A program made the position numbers and the translations under genes. A DNA stretch of 64,000 nt from Streptomyces echinatus (GTDB taxonomy: Bacteria; Actinomycetota; Actinomycetes; Streptomycetales; Streptomycetaceae), in assembly GCF_014203595.1 (NCBI RefSeq), contig NZ_JACHJK010000022.1, positions 1 through 64,000 of the forward strand, given 5' to 3'. The notes beneath the pieces were generated by a model. It was not told the DNA's origin, searched no databases, and was given only the letters and a program-made list of their open reading frames with translations. The number at the start of each line of letters is the position of its first letter. Positions within the stretch are counted from its first letter, which is position 1. Shown here piece by piece: positions 1 through 9,600 of this stretch.

Positions 1-446
1 TCCCGCGTGCAGTGGAGCAGGGGGCGCGTCAGCGTGTTGCTGTAGGAGGTGCCGTCGGGCCAGGCGATCTCGAAGCTGATGCTCAGCGTCGAGTCGGCGG
101 GCGGGTAGTCGATCGTGTAGTTGAAGACGGCGTTTGCCCTGGCGGGGTCGTACTGGCCGAAGAGGGTGCCGTATTTGCCGGTGCCGGGGATGGTGTAGAC
201 GACGGTGATCTTGGACCCGGCGGGGTCGTGGTCGATGGATTCGAAATTCAGGCTGAGCCGGTCCACGGGCACGGCGACGGCCGTCTTACCGCTCCCGACG
301 GTGTCTATGCCGCAGTGCTGGTCGATCCAGGGATCCCGCCCATCGATGCCGGCGAAGGCGGGCGACGTTCCGGCGGCGGTCAGGCCGATGAGTACGGCCA
401 GACTCGCGATCAGCGCTCTCCAGGTTCTCCAGTCTCTCCAGGTCAT
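1..446 (-). CDS. Secreted protein, 3' end cut by window edge
   Basis: Reverse-strand frame open from an ATG at 446 to the window edge, so the C-terminus is missing. The first ~30 residues form a Sec signal: basic/aromatic n-region (MTWRDWRTWR), hydrophobic core (ALIASLAVLIGLTA) and an AxA-type end at SPAFAG. The mature part (starting IDGRDPWIDQHCG) has no family I recognise; it is rich in beta-type sequence and has two cysteines. A GAGGGAG ribosome site lies about 8 nt upstream of the ATG. Probably exported; function unknown. The forward-strand open frame covering this stretch is its shadow. Confidence 0.7.
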   Translation of the reverse strand, partial: MTWRDWRTWRALIASLAVLIGLTAAGTSPAFAGIDGRDPWIDQHCGIDTVGSGKTAVAVPVDRLSLNFESIDHDPAGSKITVVYTIPGTGKYGTLFGQYDPARANAVFNYTIDYPPADSTLSISFEIAWPDGTSYSNTLTRPLLHCTR

Positions 447-633
447 CGCGGATGCTCCCTCAGATGGTCGGTGCCGACGGTGCCGTCCACTTGCGGCGGC
501 AGAGACGCCGCCACGGGACACCCGGTTCCGGCTCCCGCCGCCAGCCGATCGCGGGTGCGGGCCAGGAACAGGCCGAGTGGGGTGCTCGGTGCGTCGGATG
601 CTGAGGTGCCGGTGCCCAGCGCAACGGTGACCC

Positions 634-866
634 GTCTCCAGCGGGCTGAACCGGCGGCGCCAGCGGCTGCGTGACGCCCTGCACACCGCGCTTCGCGCAG
701 CTCAGTGCTGGCAGCAGCTCACCGAAGAGCCGACCCCGGGTTCGCTGCCGGCATCCTGGCCCTCCTCGCGCACGGCGTGAACCTGCGCTTGCGCGCCGGC
801 GCGGACGCCCAGCAACTCCAGGCGACCGTCACGGCGGCGGTCACCGCCGTGACCCGCAGGCAGTGA
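634..866 (+). pseudogene. TetR-family regulator, C-terminal remnant (frameshifted)
   Basis: One frame reads LRDALHTALRAAQCWQQLTE, then about 35 codons later the text continues in another frame as FAAGILALLAHGVNLRLRAG and ends at a TGA at 864-866. The joined text resembles the ligand-binding C-terminal half of actinobacterial TetR regulators. No helix-turn-helix half, start codon or ribosome site is visible, so this looks like a dead tail. The family assignment is by eye and modest. Confidence 0.35.
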
Positions 867-1015
867 CCTGCCCGGCCCGCCGCGCCTTCGCCCCCTGAGT
901 CATGCTGCCCGGACAGCAGGCGGGGCCGCCCCGGTCGCTCCGGCCGTGACCGATGGCTGAATGTGACAGAACCCGGTCGTTGCGGCCACGACCCTGGCGG
1001 CGGAAGGATCTGGGC

Positions 1016-2011
1016 ATGCCCGAACCGCGCACCGTCGTCATCGCCGCGTTCCCCGGAGTCGAGTTGCTGGAGGTGACCGCCCCGGCGGAGGTCTTCTCCG
1101 TCGCCTCCCGCCTGGTGAAAGGCGACGCGCCCGCCTACCGGGTCGAGATCGCCGCCGCACAGGCCGGCCCGCTGCCGACCGCCGCCGGGATCAGCCTGGT
1201 CGCCGAGCGGTCGCTGGCCGAGGTGAGCCCGGGCGTCGACACCCTCCTCGTGGCCGGCGCCATGGACCACGCCGACGGCCGCTACCAGGCCGTCGTCGAC
1301 CGGGACGTCGTCGGATGGCTGGCCACGGCGGCTCCGGCCGCACGGCGCGTGGGCGGAGTGTGCGCGGGCGTCCACCTGCTCGCCGAGGCTGGGCTCCTCA
1401 CCGGCCTGCCGGCCACCACCCACTGGCTCACCGCCGGCCAACTGGCCGCACAACACCCGGACATCGCCGTCGACCCGGAGCCGATCTTCATCCGGGCCGG
1501 GCGGATCTGGACGTGCGCGGGCGTGACCGCCGCCATGGACCTCGCCCTCGCGATGGTGGCCGAGGACCACGGACCGGCGATCGCCCTCGACGCCGCCCGC
1601 GCCATGGTGATGTACGTCAAACGTCCCGGCGGACAGAGCCAGTTCAGCGTGCCGCTCTCCCTCCAGGCGAGCGCCGACGACCGCATCGACGAACTCCGCC
1701 GCTGGATCGACGGCCACCTCGCCGAGCGGATCCCGGTCGAGACCATGGCCGCCCGCATGAACCTGAGTGTGCGCCACTTCGCCCGGGTCTTCCGCGACTG
1801 CACCGGCCGCACCCCGGCCGGCTACCTGGAGGCGGTCCGGGTGGAGGCGGCCCGCCGCCTCCTCGAGGAGACCGCCCGCAGCCTGCCCGACATCGCCGCC
1901 GCCAGCGGACTCGGGTCGGTCGAGACCCTGCACCGGGCCTTCCGCCGCCGACTGGGCGCCACCCCGGCCGAATACCGGCGCCGGTTCCGCCCCCACGCCA
2001 CCGCCCGCTGA
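1016..2011 (+). CDS. GlxA-type transcriptional regulator (DJ-1/PfpI + AraC HTH)
   Basis: 331 residues. Residues ~1-175 are a DJ-1/PfpI amidotransferase-like sensor domain, with the nucleophile-elbow region reading GGVCAGVHLLAEAGLLTG. Residues ~215-310 are two AraC/XylS helix-turn-helix units (second ending in LHRAFRRRLGATPAEYRRRF). This is the standard GlxA layout: transcription activators whose sensor domain has usually lost enzymatic activity. I start at ATG 1016, which has GGAAGG about 8 nt upstream; an in-frame start at 953 would add 21 low-quality residues. The next gene begins 39 nt downstream on the same strand, so co-transcription is likely. Confidence 0.88.
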   Translation: MPEPRTVVIAAFPGVELLEVTAPAEVFSVASRLVKGDAPAYRVEIAAAQAGPLPTAAGISLVAERSLAEVSPGVDTLLVAGAMDHADGRYQAVVDRDVVGWLATAAPAARRVGGVCAGVHLLAEAGLLTGLPATTHWLTAGQLAAQHPDIAVDPEPIFIRAGRIWTCAGVTAAMDLALAMVAEDHGPAIALDAARAMVMYVKRPGGQSQFSVPLSLQASADDRIDELRRWIDGHLAERIPVETMAARMNLSVRHFARVFRDCTGRTPAGYLEAVRVEAARRLLEETARSLPDIAAASGLGSVETLHRAFRRRLGATPAEYRRRFRPHATAR

Positions 2012-2050
2012 ACCTCATCACTCGCAGTCTTTCCCCTGAGGAGCACCCTG

Positions 2051-2836
2051 TTGTCCCGCACCAAGGTCGTCCCCATACCGGTCCTGGGCCGGCACGCCGT
2101 CAACGCCTACCTGCTGCTCGGCCGCCACCCCGTCCTCGTCGACGCCGGAACGCCCGGCAGCGGCCGGCGCATCGCCGAGCAGGTCGCCGCCCACGGCGTC
2201 GACCCGCAGGACGTCCGCCTCGTCGTCGTCACCCACGGCCACATCGACCACTTCGGCTCCGCCGCCGAACTGCGCCGCCTCACCGGCGCGCCGATCGCCG
2301 CCCACGCCGCCGACCTCGGCCCCTACCGCACCGGCCGGGTCCGCGAACCGTACCTGCCCACCGGGCCGATGGGACGGCTGATGGCACGCAACCCCAAGCT
2401 CCACGAACAGGCCGAACCCTTCGACCCCGACGTCCTCGTCCACGGTGAGACCGGCCTGGCGGACTTCGGCGTCGACGGCCGGATCATCCCCACCCCCGGC
2501 CACACCGCCGGCTCTGTCTCCGTCCTCACCGACGACGGCGACCTGGTGGCCGGCGACCTCATCGCCAACTCCTTCATGGGCCTGATACCCGGCCGCCCCG
2601 CCAACCCGCCCTTCCACGACGACCCGCTCGCCAACCTCGCCAGCCTCCGCGCGATGCTCGACCTCAAACCCACCCGGCTCCACGTCGGCCACGGCACACC
2701 GCTCGACCCCACCCGCGCCGGCCGCTGGGCGACGACGGAACAGCGCAGGCTCGAACGCCGATCCGCCCGCGGAAAGCTACGGGTCAGGCCCCAGGAACCC
2801 GACGGGGAACCGGCCCGGGCCGCCGAGCGAGCCTAG
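2051..2836 (+). CDS. Metallo-beta-lactamase-fold hydrolase
   Basis: 261 residues. The metal-binding motif HxHxDH is intact as THGHIDHFG (His62, His64, Asp66, His67), followed by TPGHTAGS, a GDLIA aspartate and a VGHGTP histidine, so all ligands for a two-metal site are present. The substrate cannot be told from sequence; relatives include glyoxalase II-like and lactonase-like enzymes. It starts with TTG at 2051, with GAGGAG 5-10 nt upstream. It sits just behind the GlxA-type regulator and may be its target. The basic tail after residue ~230 is low complexity. Confidence 0.88.
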   Translation: MSRTKVVPIPVLGRHAVNAYLLLGRHPVLVDAGTPGSGRRIAEQVAAHGVDPQDVRLVVVTHGHIDHFGSAAELRRLTGAPIAAHAADLGPYRTGRVREPYLPTGPMGRLMARNPKLHEQAEPFDPDVLVHGETGLADFGVDGRIIPTPGHTAGSVSVLTDDGDLVAGDLIANSFMGLIPGRPANPPFHDDPLANLASLRAMLDLKPTRLHVGHGTPLDPTRAGRWATTEQRRLERRSARGKLRVRPQEPDGEPARAAERA

Positions 2837-3435
2837 CCCCGAGCCCGCGGGCCGGCAGATCGTGCCCGCCTCCGAGACGCAGCGCCGGTGCGTACCGACG
2901 CCGGTCCGCGGCAAAGGGGGCCGGTGCAGCACGGGCGCGGCTGCACCCGTACTGCTTCACACCGCTGCTGCACGCCGATGGACGAAGCGCTGTCGCTTCC
3001 CGCCGGCTGCGGCGCGACACCGAGGCGTGCCGCACCACCGGCACTGCTGCGTCTGCTGCCCGCGTCACCGGCCCGTCGCTGCAAGCTGTGCCGCCTCTGC
3101 CCGATGCACGAAGAGCCTGCCCGGTCGCTACCAGCGGACAGCGGCATGAACGGGTTCAGGCAGTCTGGCGGCGCGCTCGGCCTCATCCCTTGGCACCGCT
3201 GCCGAACGCGCTGCCGCGCACCCCGGCGGCAGGGGCACGCTCGCGCCGCTCGCCCCGCAGACGTGGCAGGACCACAGGCCCTCCTCCCGCACGCCGCGCC
3301 CTGCTCCTGGCCGCCGGCTTGACCGGACACCTGCCCGTGCTCGGGGCCGCCGTGCGACTGCGCAGCGCGCAACACCGGCGACGGACGCGTCCGGACACCG
3401 GCCGGCGTCCCGCCCCGGGGAGACGGCGTCCACCG
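2837..3435. other. No gene recognised
   Basis: Several frames are open on both strands, but none has natural protein composition, a ribosome site or a family match; all are Arg/Pro/Ala-rich shadows of high G+C. The stretch leads into a receiver-domain remnant and is probably decayed coding DNA. Confidence 0.5.
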
Positions 3436-3618
3436 GTCCGCGCCGCGTTCGCCCTGCTTGTCGCCTCGGCTCCCGGCATCGAGGTCGTCGGCGAGGCCGG
3501 CACGGGCCGTAAGGCCATGGAACTGGTCCACGCCCGCCGGGCCGACCCCGTCGTCATGAACGTCCGCATGCCCGACCAGGACGGTGGCCGAGCCGCTCGG
3601 CGGCTCCCAGCGATAGCG
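3436..3618 (+). pseudogene. NarL-type response regulator, receiver-domain remnant
   Basis: About 60 residues read like the middle of a NarL/FixJ receiver: VRAAFALLVASAPGIEVVGE, then AGTGRKAMELVHARRADPVVMNVRMPDQDG. The phospho-acceptor aspartate of the MDVRMP motif is an asparagine (VMNVRMP). The N-terminal acidic pocket, the rest of the receiver and the LuxR DNA-binding domain are absent. The flanking frame is noise. I read it as a dead fragment. Confidence 0.55.
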
Positions 3619-3959
3619 AAGTGCTGCGTGCAGCACCCGATCCGCCGGCCCCGCGCTGACCTCGCCGAGCGCCTGGCCGACGTCATCCGTGCCTGCCGGC
3701 AGCCCGGCAACCGCGAACAGGCCGGGCGGCAGGCAGCCATCAGCACTGCGGAGCAGGGGCGCTGCGCCGGCCGGCTCGGGCGTAGTAGTGCCGGGGCGCC
3801 CGGGGGGCGGGCGTCGGGCGCGTGCCGAGCTCCGGTGCTTTGTGTTCGTCACATCCGGGCGTTTGGTCCAGTACGTAGCGGTCTGGGGGGTGTGGTCCCG
3901 GCAGAGTGGCGGTCGCGATGAGGTCCCGGTCGTCGGGGCATCACCGGACGTGAAGGAGC

Positions 3960-4334
3960 ATGATGCGAGGCTTGAAGACTCTGGGGGCGGGCGCGTTGGT
4001 GGTGGCCCTGGCGTCGGGTGTCGGGTGGGCGGCGCAGGCGTCGGACAGCCAGGCGCCGGCCAAGCCGGAGGCGGCCCGGGCGGCGGCCGCGGTGGTCGAC
4101 GGGTACCAGGTGGTGAAGCTGCCGAACGCGAATGTGCCGAACTTCCAGCGGCGGACGGTGTACTGCCCGGCCGGGAAGGTCGCCGTCGGCGGGGGCGCGG
4201 AGGCGCAGGGCGAGGACGCGATCCTCGTCGGCTCGTTCCCGACGGATGACGGACGCGGCTGGATCGGCCTCGGTCGGCAGACCCGGTACGGCGACGTCGG
4301 GATCTCGCTGTACGCGATCTGCGCCAACCGCTGA
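3960..4334 (+). CDS. Small secreted protein
   Basis: 124 residues with a clear signal peptide (MMRGLKTLGAGALVVALASG, ending VGWAAQA). The mature part has a Gly-rich core (VYCPAGKVAVGGGAE) and two cysteines (in VYCPAG and YAICANR) likely to form a disulfide. AAGGAG stands just before the ATG; the second ATG, at 3963, has better spacing. A perfect 15-bp hairpin follows 11 nt after the stop, so the gene is monocistronic and complete. This is a Streptomyces extracellular protein type of unknown role. Confidence 0.8.
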   Translation: MMRGLKTLGAGALVVALASGVGWAAQASDSQAPAKPEAARAAAAVVDGYQVVKLPNANVPNFQRRTVYCPAGKVAVGGGAEAQGEDAILVGSFPTDDGRGWIGLGRQTRYGDVGISLYAICANR

Positions 4335-4345
4335 TCGGCCCCTCC

Positions 4346-4382
4346 ACTGCGCCCCGCCCTCCCCTCGAGGGCGGGGCGCAGT
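4346..4382 (+). terminator. Strong hairpin terminator
   Basis: Perfect 15-bp stem (4346-4360 with 4368-4382), 7-nt loop, arm ACTGCGCCCCGCCCT, directly after the secreted-protein gene. No T-tract, as is common in Streptomyces. Confidence 0.8.
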
Positions 4383-4509
4383 GCCGTCCGGGGGGCCGCT
4401 CTTCCCGGCCAGGAACACGACAGCGCCCCGCTCCGTGGTCCGAGAGGGCTGGTGCTCCGCCCGACTGTTCGGCGTCTCCCGCGGCGTCCGCCCCGGTAGC
4501 GTCGCCGCC

Positions 4510-4680
4510 GTGACTCCAGCAGATCTCGCGGCCGTCATCTCCGACGGCGTGCACACGGCCGTCCAGTCCGGACGCATCTCAGCAGAGGTGCCCAAGGAGA
4601 TCCGCGAGGAGCGCCCCGCCACCGCAGCCACGGCGACTACTCGACCAACGTCGCCATGCAACTCGCCAAGTCCGCGAGTA
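4510..4680 (+). pseudogene. Arginyl-tRNA synthetase N-terminal fragment (frameshifted)
   Basis: From GTG 4510 the text MTPADLAAVISDGVHTAVQS-GRISAEVPKEIREERP matches the N-terminal domain of actinobacterial ArgS. After a one-base slip it continues as HGDYSTNVAMQLAKSAS, the conserved GDYxTNxAxxLAK block. Only about 57 codons remain; no catalytic domain follows, because the fragment abuts an IS5-family transposase remnant at about 4680. It cannot encode a functional synthetase. It could be the start of an ancient extra argS cut by transposition. Confidence 0.65.
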
Positions 4681-5160
4681 TCCCCACCTCATCGTCGACC
4701 GCCAGGGCCTGCCCCTGTCGATCGGCATCTCGGGTGGGATGCCGCGGACCAGCGGGATGAGGGCCTGGCTGTCGTGGAGGTTGGCGGCGGGATTTTCGAT
4801 CCCTTCTTGCCGCGATCAGTCGGATTCGGTCCTGTCAGCTGCCCCCTTTGAGGGCCCGGACGCTGACCGAGTCGATCGCGCACCGCGACCAGTCCAGCTC
4901 ACCTCGGGCACCGAGTTCATCCAGGACCAGGCGGTGAAGTTTGGCCCACACCCTGGCCTCGGTCCACTCGGTGAACCGGCGGAAGACCGTCACACCCGAG
5001 TCCAAAGCCTGGTGGCAGTTGATTCCAGGTGCAGCCTGAGGTGGCCACGAAGATGATGGCGGCCAGCACCTCGCGGTCCCCTTGCCGCCGGTGTCCTCCA
5101 CCCTGAGGGCGGACCGGCGCCGACGGTACCACCCGCTGGAACAACACGGCGACGGCACGG
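4681..5160 (-). mobile_element. IS5-family transposase, scrambled pseudogene
   Basis: Reverse-strand pieces in different frames spell an IS5-family DDE transposase: VRPQGGGHRRQGDREVLAAI and FVATSGCTWNQLPPGFG (N-terminal), FRRFTEWTEARVWAKLHRLV and DELGARGELDWSRCAIDSV, TGPNPTDRGKKGSK, then ANLHDSQALIPLVRGIP. The block expected between GKKGSK and ANLHDSQ (family form HLITDRNGLPLSVGIS) is missing there. It is found in the opposite orientation at 4681-4740, where the forward strand reads HLIVDRQGLPLSIGISGG. There are at least two frameshifts, an internal inversion and no C-terminal catalytic Glu region, so the element is dead. Confidence 0.75.
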
Positions 5161-5365
5161 GCGTACCCAGCGCCGCGCCTACGACAGTGGGGGACAGCGA
5201 CAGTGTTCGCCGTCATGGCCGTGATCTTTTGGATCGTCTTCCTGGTGCTGCTGCTGGTGTGACGTCTCCCGGACGCCGCGGACCAACGCCCCACGTCACC
5301 TCCCGTGCCCGAGGCGCCGTCCCAGAGGAGGATTCGGGCCCGGTACGGCGCGGTGAAGGTGCACC

Positions 5366-6430
5366 TCAGCCCCCCTCCTCGACCACACCGATGACCTTTT
5401 GGAAGCCAGCGGCGAATGCCTTGCCCCCCGGATCGCTCTCCTCGCGAGCGACTTGCCGGAAGAGGCGGACGAGTTCCTGCCGGTCCTCGTCCGGCACCGG
5501 CTCCAACCGTCTACGCAACGTCCCCGTCCACGCCTCGGTGATCCGGGCAGCGTGCTCATCGTCGATGAGGTCCGCTTCGGCCAGCTCGATGCTGCCGAGC
5601 AGTGCCACGTACGCGGCCGCGAGTAGTTCGCGACGAGTCGCCGGTGTGCCGGTCACGATCAGCGGTGCCCGGGTGGCCAGGCAGAGCTCATCGGGGAGGT
5701 CGAGCAGCGACCGGTCCGCCTCCCAGGGGCCGCGGCACGCCATGTCCTGGCCGTACATCGCTTCGGCGAGCCTGCGCAGGACACGGGCGAGTTCCTGCCG
5801 GTCGTCGTCGGGCAGAAGGTACTGACCTTCCTGCACGATCCGGACGCCTCGCCCGGTGAGCCGGTCCCTGCCTTCCGCGCTGTCGCCAGCCGCCGGATCG
5901 GAATCGGTGCTGCTGGAGCGGATTGCCGCGATCAGGCCGAGCACGCCTTCCGCGAGGACGTGCTCGATGTACCACTGCCTCGGCAGCCGACCCGCGACAT
6001 GCGTCCCCGGGGCGAGGTCGTTCAGCTCGACGGCGTCCTGAGTGCGGAAACCGACGAACGCGAGCACTCCTCTGATCGTCTCGTCCATGAGCGAAACGAT
6101 CTGCGCACCGTGCGCGATCACTGGATCCGGGAGATCGAGCCCGTCCGGCTGCATGCGTGCGAAGACGGCCTCGGTCAGGGTCTCACCGGCGTTCCATTCG
6201 ACATGGACGCCACCCGCCGGGCCATCGATGGTGTCGACGTGGACGCGAGCGCCGGCCTGCTGGCTGGCAGGGGCGCCGAGGGGTGACATGTGAGCTGGGA
6301 GCCCCGCACGCCGCAGCTCCAGGCATACCGACTCCGCCAGCGCAACCCACTCGGCGATGACCTCCTCCGCGGCGTGCGGCATGCCGTTCTGCTCGGCGTT
6401 GGCGCGTTTCTGAGGATCGATGTATGTCAA
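5366..6430 (-). CDS. Hypothetical protein; candidate immunity partner of the upstream toxin
   Basis: 354 residues, acidic, no signal peptide or membrane segment, so probably cytoplasmic. I do not recognise the family. Two related segments occur (PDDDRQELARVLRRLAEAMY and PDEDRQELVRLFRQVAREES), hinting at an internal repeat. The TTG start at 6430 has GGGAG 5 nt upstream; an internal ATG (6382) is the alternative. It lies 174 bp behind the deaminase-toxin gene on the same strand, the usual place for an immunity gene of a polymorphic toxin; that role is inferred from position only. Its length exceeds most known immunity proteins. Confidence 0.75.
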   Translation of the reverse strand: MTYIDPQKRANAEQNGMPHAAEEVIAEWVALAESVCLELRRAGLPAHMSPLGAPASQQAGARVHVDTIDGPAGGVHVEWNAGETLTEAVFARMQPDGLDLPDPVIAHGAQIVSLMDETIRGVLAFVGFRTQDAVELNDLAPGTHVAGRLPRQWYIEHVLAEGVLGLIAAIRSSSTDSDPAAGDSAEGRDRLTGRGVRIVQEGQYLLPDDDRQELARVLRRLAEAMYGQDMACRGPWEADRSLLDLPDELCLATRAPLIVTGTPATRRELLAAAYVALLGSIELAEADLIDDEHAARITEAWTGTLRRRLEPVPDEDRQELVRLFRQVAREESDPGGKAFAAGFQKVIGVVEEGG

Positions 6431-6546
6431 GGATTCTCCCGGGGAAACCGTCCCGCAGCGAATGGGCTTTGGATTGTCGATTCTGTCAGGGCGCGGGCAA
6501 AATCATCTGCCGCCCCAACGGACGGCAAAGGGCCTTCGAGGGAAGA

Positions 6547-6575
6547 CCCCGTCGGGATGGGTGGTCTCGACGGGG
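6547..6575 (-). terminator. Hairpin between toxin and downstream gene
   Basis: Perfect 8-bp stem (CCCCGTCG at 6547-6554, CGACGGGG at 6568-6575) with a 13-nt loop, about 30 nt after the toxin stop. It could end the toxin transcript or reduce read-through into the next gene. Confidence 0.45.
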
Positions 6576-6604
6576 CCCGACAACGGCTCGATCATCGGCC
6601 CAGG

Positions 6605-9600
6605 TCAGTTGGTTTCCTGCGCCTCCGAGTCCGGTGCGTTCAGCCGGGATCGCTTCAACCCCGTTCCGTTGGCCTGCTCGACGTAGCGCGCGAGAAGAGC
6701 CTTCGAGTATGACGCGATCTCGTCGGTGTAGGGAACGGAGTAGGTGATCGGGGTGCCCTCCTTGAGGGCCTCCTCGAGGGCGGTGGAACAGCCACCGCAC
6801 GGCTGCCGTTCGGTGTACAGTGCTTCGATCTTCTTGGGATCGATATTTTTCGCCTTCAGCTTGTCAAGGATTTCCGTCTCGGAGTGACCGCTGAACTTGC
6901 TGTTGGCGATCAAGTAGTCACCTGTTTTGGGGTCGTTCCAACCAGGTACCTTCGCCACGGCCACGTTGTGATCTGCACCGTAGAACCCGTTCTCCACACG
7001 GTACCTGTATGCGAGGTGGCTCATCTCGTCGCTGTTGTAGAGGACCATCCGCAGCGGACATGCGCTGCCAAACACGGACTTGCGCGCGGAGAGCGGCGCA
7101 CGCTGACTGCTGGTGCACGTCTTGACGAACTTGTCGAGAGCCTTGGAACCTATGCCGACCTTGGCCGCCTCGGACAGGCCGTCGAGGGCGCGGAGTGCCT
7201 TGAAGGCGTCCTCGAAACCGATGCCGGTCCTGGCGGCGGCATCGAGTGCCTTGACGGCGCGTGCGATCGGGGCGAGCAGGTTCTCGACCGGGGCGTAGGT
7301 GGCGATGCTCCAGGCGCAGGCGGTCTTGTCGCCGTGCCAGCAGTCCATGAGGTCTTCGGCGAAGAAGGCGAACAGGATCGATCCGGCCACGTCGCCGAAG
7401 AGGCTCTGCCATCCGGCGCGCATGATGTCCTTGCCGGAGAACTTGTGCTTCCAGCCGTCGATCTCGACGTCCTTCAGCGTCTCCCGCTGCAGGAACTGCC
7501 ATGCCGACTTGGGGCAGTCATCGGCCGTGACCTCGGCCTGGCCGTTGATGCACAGGTAGAAGTCGGCTTCGTAGGTGACGACGAGGTCGTACTGCGCGTC
7601 GCAGCCCTGGAAGGCCGCTTCGGGCATGCCGGGGCAGGTGCCGATCTGCTTGCTGCTGACGATCTTGACGGTGGACTCGTCCGGGACGGCGAACACACCA
7701 GGGATGCCCGTACCGGCCCCCTGGGAGCGCTGCTTGTCCGCCGTCGCCTTCTCGGCACGGTCGGCGGCTTCCTGCGCCTCCTGCGCGTATTTCGCGGCGT
7801 CCTTGGCGGCCTGTTCGGCTTCGGTCGCGGCGGCGTCGGCGCGGGTGGCGGCGGCGCGGGCGTCCTTGGCGTCCTGTTCGGCCTGGCTGGCCGCGGAGCG
7901 GGCGGCTTGGGCGTCGAGTTCGGCGGCGTCGGCGGAGTCGCGGGCGTCCTTGGCGTAGCCCTCGGCCTTGCCGGCGGCCTTGTCGGCGGCGGCGGCGTCG
8001 TCGGCGGCCTGCTGGTCGTAGGTGATGGTGCGGGCCAGTGACGCCTGCGCGGCCGCGGCGGCCTTGGCGGCGTCGGCCGCGTAGCCCAGGGCCTCCTTGG
8101 AGTAGGTGCGGGCGTCGGCGGCGTACTTGGCGGCGTTGGCCGCGTGCTGGTAGGCCTCCTTGGCGTCGCCCTTGGCCTGGTCGGCGATGTTCTTCGCGGC
8201 GTCGGCCTCGGCGGCGGCGTTCTTGGCGTGCGCGTCGGCGACGGCCTGCTGCTGCTCCGCGATCGTCTTCGACGACTGGCCGGCCAGCACCACCAGGCCG
8301 GCGGTGGAGTCGGTGTCGACATACGGGGAGCCCAGCTCCACAGCATCATGGGCGGGCGCGGCGACCTGCTTGGCCGCCTCACCGGCGTCGACGGCCGCCT
8401 GGGCGGTGACGTGCGCGAACCCGGCCGCCTTCGCCGCGGCGGCGAGCGCGACACCCGCCTCCTTGTTCGCCGCGTCGGCCTGGGACTTGGCGTCCTTGGC
8501 GTGCTGCTCCGCCTCGTCAGCCAGCTTCACTGCCAGCTTCGCCTCGGACGCGGCGTGCTGCGAGGCCGTGATGGCGTCGGCGGCGGCGCTGGTGGCCGTC
8601 TTGACGGCCGCGTCGGCCTTCAGCTTGGCCGCCTGGGCGGCGTCCGCGTCGGAGCGGGCGCGCTTGGCGGCGGCTTCCGCGCGGGTGGCCGCGGCGTCGG
8701 CGTCGGCCGCGGCCTGGGTGGCGGCGTCGGCCTCGGAGCGGGCCCTGCCCGCCGCGGCCTCGGCGTTGTCGGCCGCCGTGTCCGCCTCGTTCGCCGCCGC
8801 CCGGGCCGCGGTGGCCGCATCACCGGAGTCAAGGGAGTCGGCGTAGGCCCTCTTCGCGTCCGCCTTGGCGCGCGCCGCGTCCGCCTTCTGTTCGGCGTCC
8901 CAGGCGTCGTCGCGCATCTCCTTGGCGTGGTCCTTGGCCTTGACCGCGTCGTCCCGCCGGTCCCCGGCGGTCTTCTCGGCGGCCTCGGCCTTGTCCTTGG
9001 CGTCCTTCGCCTTCGTCGCCTCGGACTCGGCGTTCTTGCGGTGCTCGGCGGCCTCGGCCCGGCTGGCGGCGGCGTTCTCCTTCTCCGCCTTGGCCGTCTT
9101 CTCCTCGGCCTCGGCCGCGAGCCGCTTGGCGTGCGCGTCGGCGGCGGCCGCCTTCGCATCCGCCTCGGCCTTCACCGCGACGGCCAGCTTGGCCTCCGCG
9201 GTCTCCTTGTCCTTCTTGGCGTTGTCCCGGTGCACCTTCGCCGCGTCCGCCGCGGCCTTGGCCTGCCACTCGGCCGCCTCGGCGGCCTTCTTGCGGAACT
9301 CCGCCTTCGACTGCGCCGCCTGCGCCAGCGCCCGCTGCGCGATCGTCGCGCTGTCACCGGCCGCGGCACGCGTCGCTGCCTCCGCCGTCTCACCGGCCTT
9401 CTCCAGCGCCGCCAACGCGGCAGCCGCACCCTTGGTCACCTGGTCCTTCTGCAGACCCACCAGGAGGCCACGGCCCCGCGGGGCGCCCGCCGCGTCCGCG
9501 ATGCCGTACGCCGCCTGCAGCGCCGTGTCCGAGGTGGCCGCAGCCCTCTGCGCGGTCGTCAGCTGCGCCTTGACTACAGCGAGTTGCTTCTTCGCCTCCG

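Noticed and set aside
719..1996. Reverse-strand open frame of 425 codons
   Set aside because: Antisense to the GlxA-type regulator.
2833..4554. Reverse-strand open frame of 573 codons
   Set aside because: Arg/Pro/Ser-rich, crosses a terminator and a real forward gene; no natural text.
5215..5262. Hydrophobic 15-codon frame (MAVIFWIVFLVLLLV)
   Set aside because: Could be a tiny membrane peptide, but no ribosome site and it lies next to the transposase remnant; too short to support.
6424..6747. Forward frame with DCRFCQGAGK, a CxxC motif
   Set aside because: Single motif only, antisense to the toxin end; surrounding text unnatural.
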